64,000 nucleotides of DNA. It comes from Vandiemenella viatica. Taxonomy: Eukaryota > Arthropoda > Insecta > Orthoptera > Morabidae. The position numbers and the translations under genes are program-made. Positions 22,543-34,884 of the stretch are shown here, in pieces (positions within the stretch are counted from its first letter, which is position 1; every line of letters begins with the position of its first letter). The stretch lies in contig CM061920.1 of assembly GCA_031002005.1 (NCBI GenBank), forward strand, positions 109,916,095-109,980,094, in the 5' to 3' direction. The notes beneath the pieces were generated by a model. It was not told where the DNA came from and did not search any database. It saw nothing but the letters and a program-made list of their open reading frames with translations.

Positions 22543-22760
22543 GGTCCGCCCCTATCGTAGCCGCCTTAACCTAGCCCAGCAATCCTGCCGGATACAGGGG
22601 ACCTAACGTTGAATCCGAACCACGGAAGCATTCTGCCGTATTTCACATTACACAGCAAGCTGTACCAGAGGTGAAGACCGGGTTAAGTGCCTATGAAAGT
22701 CCCCGCCGAGACAAGGATTCGAACCGGGGACCTTTCAATCACCAGTCAGAACGTTCTAGT
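22543..22760 (-). repeat. SINE-B copy, 3' truncated
   Basis: It has the same block order as the split copy: a pyrimidine-rich ccttaaccta block, ggggacctaacgttgaat, ccaccacgga-like, then ccgccgagacaaggattcgaa carrying box B at the right. The gcgtatgg left end is missing. It lies about 70 bp from another SINE-B copy. Confidence 0.75.
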
Positions 22761-22869
22761 AATGAGATGACAAACTATTATTCACCGAGTCTAACTACCA
22801 TATCTCACAGTATAGCGAATCTCATTTTTCAACGGCGGGAATATAGCGGCCGAAGAACGAAAACACAAA

Positions 22870-23160
22870 TCGGTAATGTAAGCATCGACATGACAGCTGG
22901 TACTGTGCGCGTGGCCGAGGCGACGCGTCCGCCAGCTGGGGACGGAGCGGTCGTGTGCCCCGAGACTCCGCAAATAGAACGACGCCTCCCTCCCCCGCGC
23001 ATTGTCACTTGAGCAACATTCCGGCCAAATGAATATCACATTTTATATTCGAACAGAAAATATCAGGAATAGCCTCGCCTCGCCGCCCGGCCGCTGATAT
23101 ATGGCGCTGGCAACCTACTCCGGCAGCGCCACCGCTGCTGGACACAGACCACAAGCGGCT
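22870..23160. other. CpG-rich patch
   Basis: Two dense CpG blocks lie at about 22905-23005 and 23070-23150 in otherwise AT-rich DNA. No conserved protein or element end was recognised. This could be a host CpG-island-like regulatory stretch. Confidence 0.35.
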
Positions 23161-23204
23161 AAAAGGATTTTATTTACCCGGAACGTCTCAAGAGATTGCA
23201 GTCT

Positions 23205-23355
23205 CGCCAACACTGGTTATCACATTCCATTATTCACTGTGTCCGGTCGATTGTAAAGACACGGGATAGGAATTTTATACGCAGTACACCACAAATGCTG
23301 GAAATGTGTTGTGCATGGAATGTTATCGACTTGGAACCATGCGATTGGATCATCG
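23205..23355 (+). repeat. Unclassified dispersed repeat, copy 2
   Basis: Collinear with 17105-17285 through the gcagtacacc, ctggaaatgtg, atcgacttgga and ccatgcg landmarks. Nothing indicates the element class. Confidence 0.5.
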
Positions 23356-23734
23356 CAGGAATTAACTCTCAGATGCATTGATGGATTTCGTTGATAACAG
23401 TGTCAATAACTTCATCGGTGGCGGCAGCAGAGTTGACCAGCGGAAGCAACAGAATTTTAGTGGGTCATGAGACACTTCTCGCTTTAGGAAGACGGCTTAT
23501 TAGAGGAGACATTAGCCAATGATTCTATCAGTTGATTCTGGTGCACATGAGCCGGTGAAGGCTTCGTGCGAACTAGATACAGGACTTCTTCAGCTGCAAA
23601 TGTCTTACTCGAGGCCAACACTAGTAGTGCTGTACTTGAAAAAGTGATCTTGAGATCCGCAAAACCAGTGATACTTGAGATTAGATCCTTAAGTTCACTG
23701 ACAAGAACGATTAAATTTTCTCCTTAACCAGTAT

Positions 23735-24665
23735 TTACATTATTTTAATTGATTTAATAGATTTACTAGATTTTTTATAGGACTTATCAGAGCGTCCTGG
23801 TCTCTGCACGATTTTCCAATCGCAGAGTGAGTTTTTCCTTTTGGCACGAACTCGTAGTCTGATTAACTTTAAGATAGACAATGAAAAGAATCCTTTTTGT
23901 ATTCCACAGAATACTGACCATGAACCTTCTGGCAGACGAAGCTTACATTTTTGGTGCAAAGCTATATGTTTCCACCTCCTGTGTTAAATGATGTTCACTT
24001 TCTGAAGTGCAGTTGTGGACCCATGTCTTTATTCACATTAACAAATCGGAACGGTCTAAATATTATTGAGAAATTCCTTTTCGCATTTCATTTTCGGTCA
24101 ACATTTTTTTTTAAATGCGACATCCGTTTTGTACAAAGCTTTCTCATATTTTATTCTTATTCTGATATATGACATTGTTACTCTGATATGCCAGACGCCT
24201 TCACTCGCTGATCGTTCAATACCATATGGTGCACCTTCTCGATGTTTTTGTCCATAGTTGCAGTTTTTGATCGTACTTGGATTATCTTCAAGAGAAATAA
24301 GACCGCGTTTAAATTCAGACGCCCATTTCTTCAATGTCGAAGGAGCAGACTCCTTAGGGGGCGTCCATTAATTACGTGAGGTGAATTTGAGGGGGGGAGG
24401 GTCCGCCGAAATCTTACCAAGGGGAGGGGGGGAGGAACGACGGAAATCTCACGTGAGCTTTTGAAATACTTGAAGGACAAAATCTAATTGGGGGGGGGGG
24501 GAGTCCGACTAGATCTCACCAAATTTCACCAGAGTGGAAAGGGAGGAGGGGCCGGAATTCCGTAAAAGCACCTCACGTAATTAATGGACGCCCCCTTACA
24601 AACCTTTACCGGCCTTGGATAAAGTTCCACTGCTGATAAACAGTCCCAAGAGAAGAATTTGTTCC
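23735..24665 (-). pseudogene. Mariner-like transposase, second copy, interrupted by MITE
   Basis: On minus the helix-turn-helix part reads ESAPSTLKKWASEFKRG then LISLEDNPST (about 24365-24260), which is characteristic of mariner N-termini. Further downstream a PEGSWSVFCGIQKGF block is compatible with the region around the second catalytic D. The rest is too broken by frameshifts to assign. A G-rich MITE is inserted upstream of the SAPSTLKKW block at 24357-24595. Confidence 0.7.
24357..24595. mobile_element. G-rich MITE with GGGGGCGTCCATTAA TIRs
   Basis: The TIRs are GGGGGCGTCCATTAATTACG at the left and its exact complement at the right. The flanking trinucleotide TTA on both sides (24354-24356 and 24596-24598) is a plausible TSD. 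The interior has several runs of 5-13 G on the plus strand. No ORF is present. Confidence 0.85.
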
Positions 24666-24839
24666 AGTACATACTGTACATTTCAACGGGAGATATACAC
24701 CATACGTCTACTTTGAAAGACTGCAGAAAGAAGACTATTTCAGAGTTCTAGTTGAACTTGACGGTCGTTGTTACGATAAGTGTATCATAATCACTATGCC
24801 AGGCCGATAACTTTTCACCTTACTAAAATTTTCTATGTG

Positions 24840-25340
24840 AAGAAGGTGAATAGTTTATATGGGAAGTGTTGCAGAGGAAATTGGAAGGAACGATGGCCAG
24901 ATAAACGAAATAGGGAGGCAGGTAGAACCATTTTTAAGAAGCGTGCCACAAAGAGGTATGGGGGTAATTTATAGTACATACTACGTTAATATTCTCACGT
25001 ACCAACTTCTGAAACATGAGCATTGAAGAAGCGGGGTATCAGTAAAATTCAAGCGAGTGAAATGAAAGAAGCAGAATAGCGTTTACAAAAATGGAGAGGA
25101 TAAGGAACGAAACGATTAGAGACACCGTAACACAGGAACCCCTACAGCAAAAGATTAGAAGTCCGGGCTAAGGTTTTAAGAGAATAAAGGGCCAAAGAAT
25201 ATCGAGAAAAATTCACAAATTGCGCCAGGATAATACTAATGGATAGATAGATGACAGAGAGGAATAGAGGAGAGTGAACTGAAGACATGACTAGACCAAG
25301 GTGGTGACAGAGAATTGGTGGGAAAAAAGAAGAAAATGGA
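24840..25340 (+). pseudogene. Non-LTR retrotransposon RT thumb/C-terminal fragment
   Basis: Plus-strand blocks across three frames are AEEIGRNDGQINEIGRQVEP then MGVIYSTYYVNILTYQLLKHEH, RGVSKIQASEMKE-like, then RIRNETIRDTVTQEPLQQKI. These follow the order of the thumb and C-terminus of RTE/R1-like RT proteins. Frame changes and stops show it is dead. Confidence 0.8.
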
Positions 25341-25557
25341 GAAGTTTTGCACAAAGCAGCCCGAGCCAGAAGCTCAAAACTGTTTTTGATTAATAAAATT
25401 CTCAGCAAACTGGAGCTACGAACCGAATACAGAACGCAGAAGAAAATTCTGAGCACAAACATTTCGGCAGTGATATTCTTTCTCCATATACCATAGTACG
25501 GAGAATAAAAGTAATTGTGCTGAATTGTGATTTTGTTGTGCCGTGTTCAATGAAATA

Positions 25558-26955
25558 CATTGGCGGAAATTAAAAGTGCAACACTCATGCAGGAATGGCG
25601 GAATTCTAGGAAACTTTATAGGACACAAATCTCGGTACCGTGCGGTCCAAAGTTCAGGGTCATATCCAAAAGAAATTATAACAAATTGGAATTTATCAGG
25701 CTAAGTTCTTTTGATACAGTTGTCAGTAATAAGTGCGCTTACCTTGAGCACCTATACATTCGTGGATCCTTGCCGGCACTGAATCAATAAGTTTTCGGAT
25801 GTCTTCTTGCACTATGTCTCTACGCGTGCATGTGTTGTGCACTGTGCAGTCAGTTGTTGTACAGTTTGTGATGGATGACCACGTGATCTAAAGTGTCTAC
25901 TCCTGGCATTACAGACATGCTTTATAGAAGACAAATCTGGGTACCGTGCGGTCCAAATTGTGATCGTAACCCCTTGCAAGTAATGTGCTGTGATGACCAC
26001 AGTATGAGGATGGGAATTATCCTGAGGAAGATGCAATTTTGATGGTGGACATGAAGGTTATCAAAATAGGGTGCAGCATCCCGTCCACATAGTGGTGTGC
26101 TGTCTTTGTGCCTTCAGTAACAACTAAATCAGTCCTGCTGTCGAAACTGATTGCCCCCAAATCATGACACCAGTGGCTGGACATGTGTGACGTTCTGTAA
26201 ACAAAGTAAGGTAAGCCGTTTCTCCAATACGCCTGCGTAAATGTTTCTGATCACTTTGCCACCGACAGAATCGAGACTCGTCTCTAAACACAAATATATG
26301 CCATTCACGTGTCCATCTGCATTACACCAGGTTAGGCGATGCTGGCAATTAAATCAGGTTAATGGAACACATTGAATAGGGGTCAGAGAGTTTAACCGAC
26401 CTTCAAACAAATGGTTTACAATCGTCCGGGGGGGTGACTCCCTCGAAACCACTGGTTGGATCTAGCCTGCAGTCATTCGTCAGCCAGCAACAACCACCTA
26501 CACAATTTGGCGGTCTTCACGTGCTATTGTCCTTCTGTATGGACCTGTACCTACTCTAGGAGCACTAGCGCCTTCTTTCATCCACTGAGTAACAAGCCTG
26601 TATATTGACATTGCAGTACGGCCAATCCTTTGGGAGATTTCACGATATGAAGCACCCATTTCAAAAACGCCAATTCTCCGACCTCTCACAGACATTTGGG
26701 TGTAGAGGGTCGTCACTCTTCGCCTTGGCATACTTTGTCAAGAACTTATGGACAAAAATTGTCATGTTATACCACACTGTTCACCACATACGCTAAAAAA
26801 CATAGCAACTTTGCATAATAAATAGCCCCGTAATTCTCATACTATTAGCTGTAAAACTTTCAATTTAATACTCTTCATAAGGGGATACTTGGGGCCAAAT
26901 TTAATTCATTTATCACTACTACGTCTCGGCGTTGCGCTTTTAATTTCCGCCAGTG
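25558..26955 (-). mobile_element. Tc1-like element (1.4 kb) with degenerate transposase
   Basis: TA flanks it (25556-25557 and 26956-26957). The left TIR CATTGGCGGAAATTAAAAGT and right TIR complement CACTGGCGGAAATTAAAAGC differ at two positions over 20 bp. On minus, an N-terminal HTH frame (26731-26498) includes GRTAMSIYRLVTQWMKEG. A broken middle part contains VMIWGAIGFDSRTDL. The frame 26036-25812 contains LPQDNSHPHT (second D) and ARYPDLSSIKHVCNA, where the E expected in SPIEHVWD is K. The loss of that acidic residue and the frameshifts make it inactive. Confidence 0.92.
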
Positions 26956-27299
26956 TAGTTACTCAAATATTAAAACTAGAACGTTTGTCACCTTACATAA
27001 TAAACAATTATTTGACAGCTAAAGTTCGATTCCATTCATAAACCCACAGAAACACTATATTCGTAAAGTATTATCCACAAAAAAAAGTCAGCTTCAATTT
27101 TCCCTATGTTTCCGTATGTCACTCCACGAATTACCTTCACATTCATTTCCTATTATCTAGAAACAATATTCGTAACCAACCAAGTTGTTCTACAAAGCTA
27201 TTTAATTTTGTATAGTTACTTTAGTTTCGATATGTACAAAATTTTGATTTGAAAAATTTATATTCAACACATCATTGTAATTGCTCAAACCTAACTACA

Positions 27300-27455
27300 C
27301 GGAAGCGAAACGAAAGAACATTGCGGCATTCGCCATTAGTGATTTGAGGAAACCATGGAAAACCCAAATCTGGATGGCCGGAAGTGGATTGAAACCCAAG
27401 ACCTCCCGAATGCGAGGCTAGAGCTTTATTTGTCACCTACCACGCTCGCTCTCAA
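27300..27455 (-). repeat. SINE-A copy, tail-less and diverged
   Basis: It covers the ggcattcgcc, aaaacccaaatctggatg and gcgaggctagag blocks and the box A end (accacgctcgc). The 3' half of the element is missing. Confidence 0.8.
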
Positions 27456-27519
27456 AAGTGTAATTGCAATTTGCACTACTGACAATACAGATGCTTAAAC
27501 CGCAAAACTTGGTCTGTCT

Positions 27520-27957
27520 GAATGTCTATTTCTGTCTGCACACCACGCCAAAACTAATAGACTGATTTCAACGAACCAGTACAGCCTGACAGTATACAAT
27601 CATAGGTTAACATGTAAGATACTTTTTATTGAGATTGGTAACCTACTTCCAGATGATACAGAGGTCAATAACTGCAAATTTTAACATTTTTGTCTGTCTA
27701 TCTGTGCGTTCACCAAGCAATAACTAATGAACAGATTCCAAAGAAATTAAAAATAGTTACATACGACATCGGTTAACATAAAGGATACTTTTATGCATAT
27801 ACGTCACATAACTGCTTAAGAAAACATTTTAAAAAATCCAGTTACCTCAAAACAGGTGCAGCAGGGGTTTAAATAAAAAGTAGCACATTGAGATTTTAAA
27901 AATGTTTCATAGCAATCATCAGAAAATCTAAGCAGCAAAGAAATACGTAGTTGTTTT

Positions 27958-28013
<56 letters not shown>

Positions 28014-28475
28014 GTATATTTTTTCGTATATCTTATACGGAAATAGTTTACTCATTTCCAACAGATGGCAACATTGGCATTTGTAACTATAAGATTGACT
28101 TTTCAGTCCAGTTAGGGGTTTTATACACATACAAATAAAGCAATTGGCGCCAACAGCGCCAGGCTCAACTACTTCAAGTATTGCTTACAGAGAATCTATG
28201 TTAACAAATCCCAAATTTGCCTGTGAGTCATCCGCAACCACAAAATCATGGGCTGTTTAAAAGTGGTGGTAAAAACAAATTGTGTGTACCAACCTGTTTA
28301 AAACATTTACACACTGCCTAAATTTAGAAGTAAGGGAGGAGAGAAGGAAAGATTGAGCACCTTCTTTGCTTTTTCCTACCCAACCAACATTTCTTTGATA
28401 GTTTATCTAAAAATTAGAAGCAAAAATCTCAAATTCCAGGAGAACGAAGTCGCAGGCACAGCTAGTCTCAAAATA
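27520..28475. repeat. Unclassified repeat with two imperfect ~165-bp units
   Basis: Two imperfect tandem units share tctgtctgaatgtc-like starts and a gttaacatgtaagatactt / gttaacataaaggatactt landmark 166 bp apart (27606, 27772). The stretch ends at about 28470 with gaacgaagtcgcaggcacag, a terminal signature I have seen ending many arthropod repeats. The class is not determinable here. A (CT)n microsatellite lies inside. Confidence 0.4.
27961..28007 (+). repeat. (CT)n microsatellite, about 23 repeats
   Basis: An uninterrupted CT run, followed by an AT-rich tatatgtatat tract. Likely to vary in length between individuals. Confidence 0.98.
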
Positions 28476-28479
28476 CATG

Positions 28480-30490
28480 ACTACAAACTTTAGATATAAC
28501 CGAAAATAATAAAAACTGCAGCAATAAGTAGACTAAGCATACAAATGAAAGTTAAAAAAAAAAATTATTCTCAGATTTAATGTTTCTTTGACGAACATGT
28601 TTTATGGGTAACAGGTTCGAGATTCAATTCTAAGCGAGTATTGTCCTACAATTCCAAGCGAGTGTCGCTTTAACATTGCTTGAGACGATATATCAACTTC
28701 AGTTCATGAGGAAGGTGACACTAACATGTTGTAACTGAGAGACTGAAGTATTCACAAATCGTCCTGATCTTTGAAAGTTATACAACAGCTCCCTACACAG
28801 TCAGTTCGGCGAATTTAGAACAATGTAGAAAGGTTCAGTCTTAAGTTTACAACAGACATCGAGCACAAAAGAGATTCTGTTTCCGAATTTAAACAGAACC
28901 ATCACAGGAACTGGCGCTTTGTACGGTAACCTGCAAACAGTCGGTTTAAAGTTAGGAAAAAAAAAAGTTGAAATATGCTTCAAAACATTTTCTACAAGAC
29001 TTAAATCCTGAGGAAAGTTATAAGTATTGGATAGAACTTTAGAGATATCAAATCAAAAACATACAAAAGGTTCTTTTCACGAAAAAGTGTCTCACAAAAT
29101 CGGAGAACTTTGTCGTTACGCTGCAGAAAAAAAAAAATTAATAATTTGTCGAACTGCAGCAATAAAGGAAGATTTAGGAAGAATAATCAATAAGTCACAC
29201 AAATTAGCTAAAATGTAAACAGATATTTTGAATTTTGGACAAAGCGTCTCTAAAAAAAAAAATGCATCAGCTATATTAGATACAAAAGACGTAAGAATTC
29301 TCTTTCCTTCTTCTAAATGGCAAAATTTAACCAAAATAGAACTACGAATATAACGACATAACGATATAACGATTATTCCAGCGTTTTTCTACAAAAGAAA
29401 TTTTTAACCCTCTTCAAAAAAAATTATTCCACAATTAAACTAACAGTATTTAAAAAATAATAAAAAAAAAACATAGTTAATGCCAACCAAACAGAGAAAA
29501 AATATAGCTTCTATAATTTGGGACTGAATAGATGGCAGTCTATTAGATTTGAAATTTTAACGACTGTGCAGAACGTTCATACAATGAACTACTGCTACCG
29601 TTTGGGATGAAATATACTAAATAGTTACATATCAGAAAATTTACTCAAAATTAGTTCATAAAAAATCTTTGGAAGTGAAAACCATAGCTAGAATGTTGGA
29701 GGTCAAAAACTGCACTTTAAACAAAGAAGCGCAATAATATACAGGCTCCGTACCACCAACGGAAATCGGGCACATAAGAATAAACAAATCGAATACGAAA
29801 TCATTATCACGATCGTGAAATAGCTAGCAAAGACACGAGCAGAAAAGTACCACAGCCAAACCCTCACACGAAAACATATAACGTATTCAGAAACATGATA
29901 CCAACCAGAAATCCAGCAAAGGGGTATAAAAAAGTAATACAATGGAAATAAGCATTCCAAAATAATGTGAACTAAAATATACAAGCGAAACGGGGTAACA
30001 ATTCCCTCATTTTAATACTACTTATTCATCGCATATCAGTAAGATTCAAAATAAAAAGTAGATTTTGAACTGTTAGATTAAAATCTGATACTGTTGCAGA
30101 CAACCCAGAATAAAATAAGCGTGGTAACCGCATGTTGGAAGGGAAACAAACTCCTTAGCATATTTTTCTGCGCTCCTCTTTTCCACCGTATGTGAATTTA
30201 CGCATATACTTCCTTTTTCCACAATCACCCTCTCATCAGTTTTGGTCGACATACGCTAGCTAAACTCTACCTGCCATTACCCATTCTCTTACGCGATATG
30301 CATCACATAATTGCGGGTTAATGTGTTTATTTTTCTTATAACCATCAACCTCCATTTTACTAACTATTCGGATATTTATATGACTTAACTTTTTGGGATC
30401 TGTAAATTCATACCTTATTCCATTTTTCGGGTGTTGAGTTGCGTTTTCTTGTTGTTCAATTGCGCCAACATGGAGGGAAGTTCTTGAACC
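28480..30490. other. AT-rich stretch, possibly upstream part of a Penelope-like element
   Basis: The downstream Penelope-like fragment is on plus, so its RT would be expected here. I see only weakly suggestive frames (for example 29027-29218, HEKVSHKIGELCRYAAEKKK) and no RT motif I would defend. Confidence 0.3.
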
Positions 30491-30499
30491 ACATAAACA

Positions 30500-31216
30500 G
30501 CGAAGACAACATCAAATTTACAGTGGAAATAGGATGAAAGGGAGAGCTGCATTTTCTTGATGTACTGGTACAGATAAAACCTACCCCAATACGTTTATCG
30601 AAAACCAACACACACGGAAACATATCTTGCAACAAAGGTCACATGACAAACCAGCAAAAAAAAAAAAAAAACACGAGAAACAACGAGAAAAAAAAACTAT
30701 TTTGTCGGGCGGTAAGTATATCGAATGAGAAAAGCCTTCAATCGGAGAAACAGCACCTTTTTTTCTCGTTCTCCAAAGCAACGGCTACAACGACATTTCA
30801 CGTGTCATTTCCCACAACAACAGGAATCGGAACAAGTACCAACCAGACTTAATCAGAACCCGCAATGTCGCTTGATGTAAAAAATGTCACAGAGAAAACA
30901 GGCTGATTGCTAACAAGGAATAAATCGGTCCAATTTTTTTAATTAAAAAAATAAGCAAACAATAACCAGATCGGTCAAAGACACCGTCTACGAACAATAG
31001 GTACAGGAGTATACAAAATTCCGTGTCAACGTGCAAATTTTTACATAGGGGAAACAAAGCGATCGGTAGAAATAAACGACATTCAAAACTAGCTCATCCA
31101 ACGAAATAGGCTGGTGGAAACTATGTGTTATGAACAGAAACGAAAGAATTGGCTAAACCAGAAGAACATTTTCCGTTGACGTCCAGCGAACATTAACAGA
31201 GATGGGGGCTACGGAC
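30500..31216 (+). pseudogene. Penelope-like element fragment (RT end and GIY-YIG endonuclease)
   Basis: On plus, FTVEIG.KGELHFLDVLV (from about 30514) matches the block near the RT C-terminus of Penelope-like elements. From about 31000, GTGVYKIPCQRANFYIGET then KRSVEI gives the GIY-YIG nuclease core, with GVY in place of GIY and YIG present. Several stops and frameshifts occur. Penelope-like elements use RT plus GIY-YIG nuclease for target-primed integration; this copy is dead and cut by a hAT at 31217. Confidence 0.8.
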
Positions 31217-33449
31217 CAGGGTTGGAATGATTAAATCATTTTAATTAAAATCATGATTTAAATCAGATGATCTTTTCGATAAAAATCGGAGATTTAATCA
31301 AATTTTTATTTATTGGACTAATCAAAGTACATACCCAAACAGTGTTTGAATTGTAACACTTAAAAAGAAACACTAATTTTCCTGCTTTCTCTGTCCCCAA
31401 CCTATTTCGTAAATTAGATTAGAAAAGTCCAAATGTGGAAAATACGCTTTCCACTGACGCTGAGGATGTTACGGCTCCAAATAGTTGCCCGAAAATTTGT
31501 TATTAATTGCATTGTTCCTCTTCATTAAAAATATGTTCTTGTGACTTCCAACACTCCAGAGTCGTGATATTTTTTAAAAATTTCTTCAGTAAACATTACA
31601 GATTTGAAGGGTTTTTAGTGTGAATTTAATTTTATAGCTATTGGCAGTAAACCTGAACCATCGTCTCGAGTTCTAGCTTCTTCCAATGCGCTTTCTTCTT
31701 CTTCTATCACCCTGAAGAGTTGAGTCTAAAAAATACACCAAAATGTGGCTCGTGTCATAGCTTGGTTGAATCCCTTTTTAAAGATTTATATCTGGATAAT
31801 ATTAGTTTCACTAAATTTGACTTCAAGTCTTTTCCATGCCTTTACTGTATCTGACAGACACATTAATTTTTTTGTAGAGTATCCAGTGTGATTGATATTG
31901 CTTACAGCATTTTAAAATATTCTACAACATATCTTCTTATAGCCTTTTTCTTCTCATTGCTTTAAGCCTCGTCGACGTCTAGATCATTAGAGATGAGAAA
32001 GAACCGGGAGCAAGGAACAGGAATTCGCCTATGGCCTTATGAAGGAAGCATCCAGGCATTCGCCTGGAGTGATTTGGGAAAACCATGGAACACGCAAATG
32101 AGGATGCCCGGAAGGGGATACCAACCAGTGTTCTACCGAATGAGAGGCTACGCTCACCCACCACGCACAGTTTTTTATTACCATGTTTTCGATTTTTGTT
32201 CAGTTCCAATGGCTGTTACATTTCTGTTTTCTTCAAAAATGTTCAATAACTTTTGACACTCGGAAATGTTTTCCACCTTCTTTTTTAAACAGCGCGTCTG
32301 CTGCGTGATTGTTTCGGAAATATTTGGTAATTTGTTTAACAAGCTCCTTTGTATTGGCTCTTTCCAATTCCAAATCCTTTGATAGTAAATTCAACAACCA
32401 TATGTCATAGTATTTTCATTTTAAATGTCTCTTCTCATTTTAGCCATATTGGCAGCGTTATCTGTTACGAAATTAGCAATCCTACAATTATACTGAGATT
32501 TCAGAAGCTCTATAAAAGTCATAGCAAGTTTACTAAGGTATTAAAACGTATGTGGTTTTCCAGATGTGTCTATACTATCAAACAGAAATACTTCTCTTTG
32601 ATCTTTGTAAAAGTGGCGCAAATAATGGGTTCATTGTGAACATTTGACCAACTATCAATAGACAAATTTATATATATATAACCATTTGACAGGTTTGAAA
32701 AATATTTTTCCTTTTCTTCTAGGTATATTTCATCTAATAATTTACCGGATATATTCTTATGAGATGCTGGTGAGTAGCCTGGGCGTAATTTTGAAATGGA
32801 TTTTTTACATGAGGATGTTCCATATATCTGAAACTGAAACTACATTTCGAAGATTTTTGCTAAAAATGAAATGGAGGAGATGCGCAACTGTTGTGATTTT
32901 ATGAAGAACTTGCAGAATTACTGGGCTGGAAGAATGGTGTCAATTCCGTGTCGTTATCTTAAAAATACCTATTTTTATCGGGATTTCTTAAGTCTTTTTT
33001 CACTATTATATTATATAGATTGCTTGGTCTAAATTTCCCCATAGGTACATTATTATAAATATCACCAAAAGTGTTTACCAACTTCAATAACATCCGATTT
33101 TTCATTTTTACACACTGCATTGTGAATTTTCATTCGCACAATAAGAACCTGCATTTCTTTATTACACTTTTTACAAAAGGCTTAGCATCCAGTTCAATCA
33201 GGCATTATTATTTAATTTTATAGCACAACCAGCTAAGTAACTCGTTTCTTCGGCGTCAGCTGTCAAAACAAAGCGAACGGAGTTCCCTTTTCTCCGCCGC
33301 CAGAGATGCGTTTCGTTTTGCACAGATAACAGTGTAACTACGGCTTTTTTAGAAAAAAAAATTATAAAAATCACGATTAATTCGATTTTTTTATAATAAA
33401 TCAATGATTTTTTACTTTTATGAAAAAATTGTGGTTCTTTCCAATCCCG
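31217..33449 (-). mobile_element. hAT element (DUF659 type) with broken transposase
   Basis: The ends are CAGGGTTGGAA (left) and the complement of CGGGATTGGAA (right). TSDs are ctacggac (31209-31216) and ctacgaac (33450-33457), 7 of 8 identical. Subterminal sequence is rich in atttaaatca-like repeats. On minus, LSIDSWSNVHNEPIICATF (about 32665-32610) and FVTDNAANMAKMRRDI (about 32470-32425) are DUF659 and RNase H-fold landmarks of hAT transposases. Stops and a SINE-A insertion (31962-32172) inactivate it. Confidence 0.88.
31962..32172 (-). repeat. SINE-A copy inside the hAT
   Basis: The tail subfamily has the ttaagcctcgtcgacgtc variant. The box B region is eroded (ataccaaccag). It lies within the DUF659 hAT and so is younger than that insertion or was carried by it. 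Confidence 0.85.
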
Positions 33450-33779
33450 CTACGAACTTGGTGAAGCATGGAAATATCTTCTGTATAACCATGCAAAACA
33501 CCGCACTCATAACCCAAACAAAGAAAATAACAGTCATGGTCTGGACAATAATATCCCCGGAATTCGGCTGCAGGGAATGTTTTCTATGATAACCAAAATA
33601 TTTTTTTGCGAATAAACAACAATTTGCCCTCAAGAGTGCTCGAAAAATCGGCACAACTCAACAATAAATAATGCACTCGCGAAAAATGGAATAAGAGATT
33701 TGGATATTTATTTACAGCAATACATAGTATATTTGTGTAATCATTTGTTTACAGATAACATTTAGATAACTTGTTTTTG

Positions 33780-34030
33780 CTTTCTGTTTTACGGCTCCTC
33801 GACGTCGAGATCTTTAGAGTGCAGAGAGGATGAAATACATGAAACGGGAAAAAATTAGGCCATAGTCCTCCGATTTTTTGTTTAGGGTTTTACGCCTCAT
33901 AGACAGTGAGTTAAGACGGATTTGGACTGGGGGGCGGGGCGGAATTCGGACAGGCCCTTTTGAAGGGACCATCCCAGTATGGTTGGGGGGCAACTCATAT
34001 TGGTTTCGAGGAAGTGGAGTAGGGGACTGA
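33780..34030 (-). repeat. Two adjacent partial SINE-A copies
   Basis: A first 3' end block (ttacggctcctcgacgtcgag) at 33790-33880 is followed by a second one (ttacgcctcatagacag) at about 33893. That is followed by the aattcgg and cttttgaagggaccatcc landmarks. Heads are unrecognisable. Confidence 0.65.
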
Positions 34031-34179
34031 AACATGACGATTTCTTACAAAATGAAACTCAAACCTATTGATGAAACTATTTTTATTATTGATTAATATA
34101 GTAATCAAACCACTTAATCTTACTATGTAGTTAAGATCGTAACTCAGTTATAGTTTTTTATGTAAACGTTAATTGTCTC

Positions 34180-34335
34180 GGATTCTCAGAAAGTTTTTCA
34201 ATAACTTTGTTTGTCAATATCTCACGGTGTTCTTTCACGAAATTTCGATGCACACTCATCAGACATAATCCAGTCAATCTTTCCTCTTCCAAAGTGCTCC
34301 TGAGCCAGTTCATCACTCGTCGAAGCGTACTGAAG
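34180..34335 (-). pseudogene. hAT transposase C-terminal fragment (ZMYM1/TTF-type)
   Basis: On minus there is an unbroken reading frame RRVMNWLRSTLEEERLTGLC then LMSVHRNFVKEHREI and VIEKLSENPR. This is the hAT dimerisation tail as found in ZMYM1-like transposases. The upstream part is replaced by a C/G-rich tract at about 34355-34400, so only this tail survives. Confidence 0.85.
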
Positions 34336-34884
34336 TCAACCTAATTTTTCCTCTAGGGGAGGGGGGAAGGGCAGCAGCCCCCCCTCCCTGCCCCTCGCTG
34401 GATATTTTTTAATTATAAATATCCTGAATAACTGTATTAATTTTTGTAACTTCATTTGTAATATTGTTGGGTTTCCACAACCGTAGTTTGTTTAGTAAAT
34501 CTTTGACGCTGGCCAGGTTTGGGCGCCTGCATTGTAGCATGACGGGACGCGGGTAAGTGTGTGTGTCGCGTCGCTTGGAGAAGGTTGTATGGCGCGAGAA
34601 CAGGTTTTTCGTACACAAGCTAAAATTGCTCGTGAAATAAGCGGGAAACTTGTTTCAGTGGAATATAATTGTCTTAAAAGTTGTGTCAAGGAGAGGTATT
34701 AGTTAAATTCAATAATATTTCGACCAGAACAGTGAGTTTTTCATTTCCAGACTGTCAAAATACCTCTAATTTTGTTTATCCGAGCTAACAACTTGTATGT
34801 GTTGAAAGAGGAGAATTGGGCCGTTCTCGTCTAACTAACACGCCATTATCCACTAACGGCTGAGGGTAATTGGTAGCGTACATA

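Noticed and set aside
22671..23012. 113-codon plus-strand open frame as a protein
   Set aside because: It reads through the SINE-B head and a CpG-rich patch and has no domain.
28600..30490. RT domain of the Penelope-like element
   Set aside because: Expected by position, but no RT motif could be read in any plus-strand frame; I could not support it.
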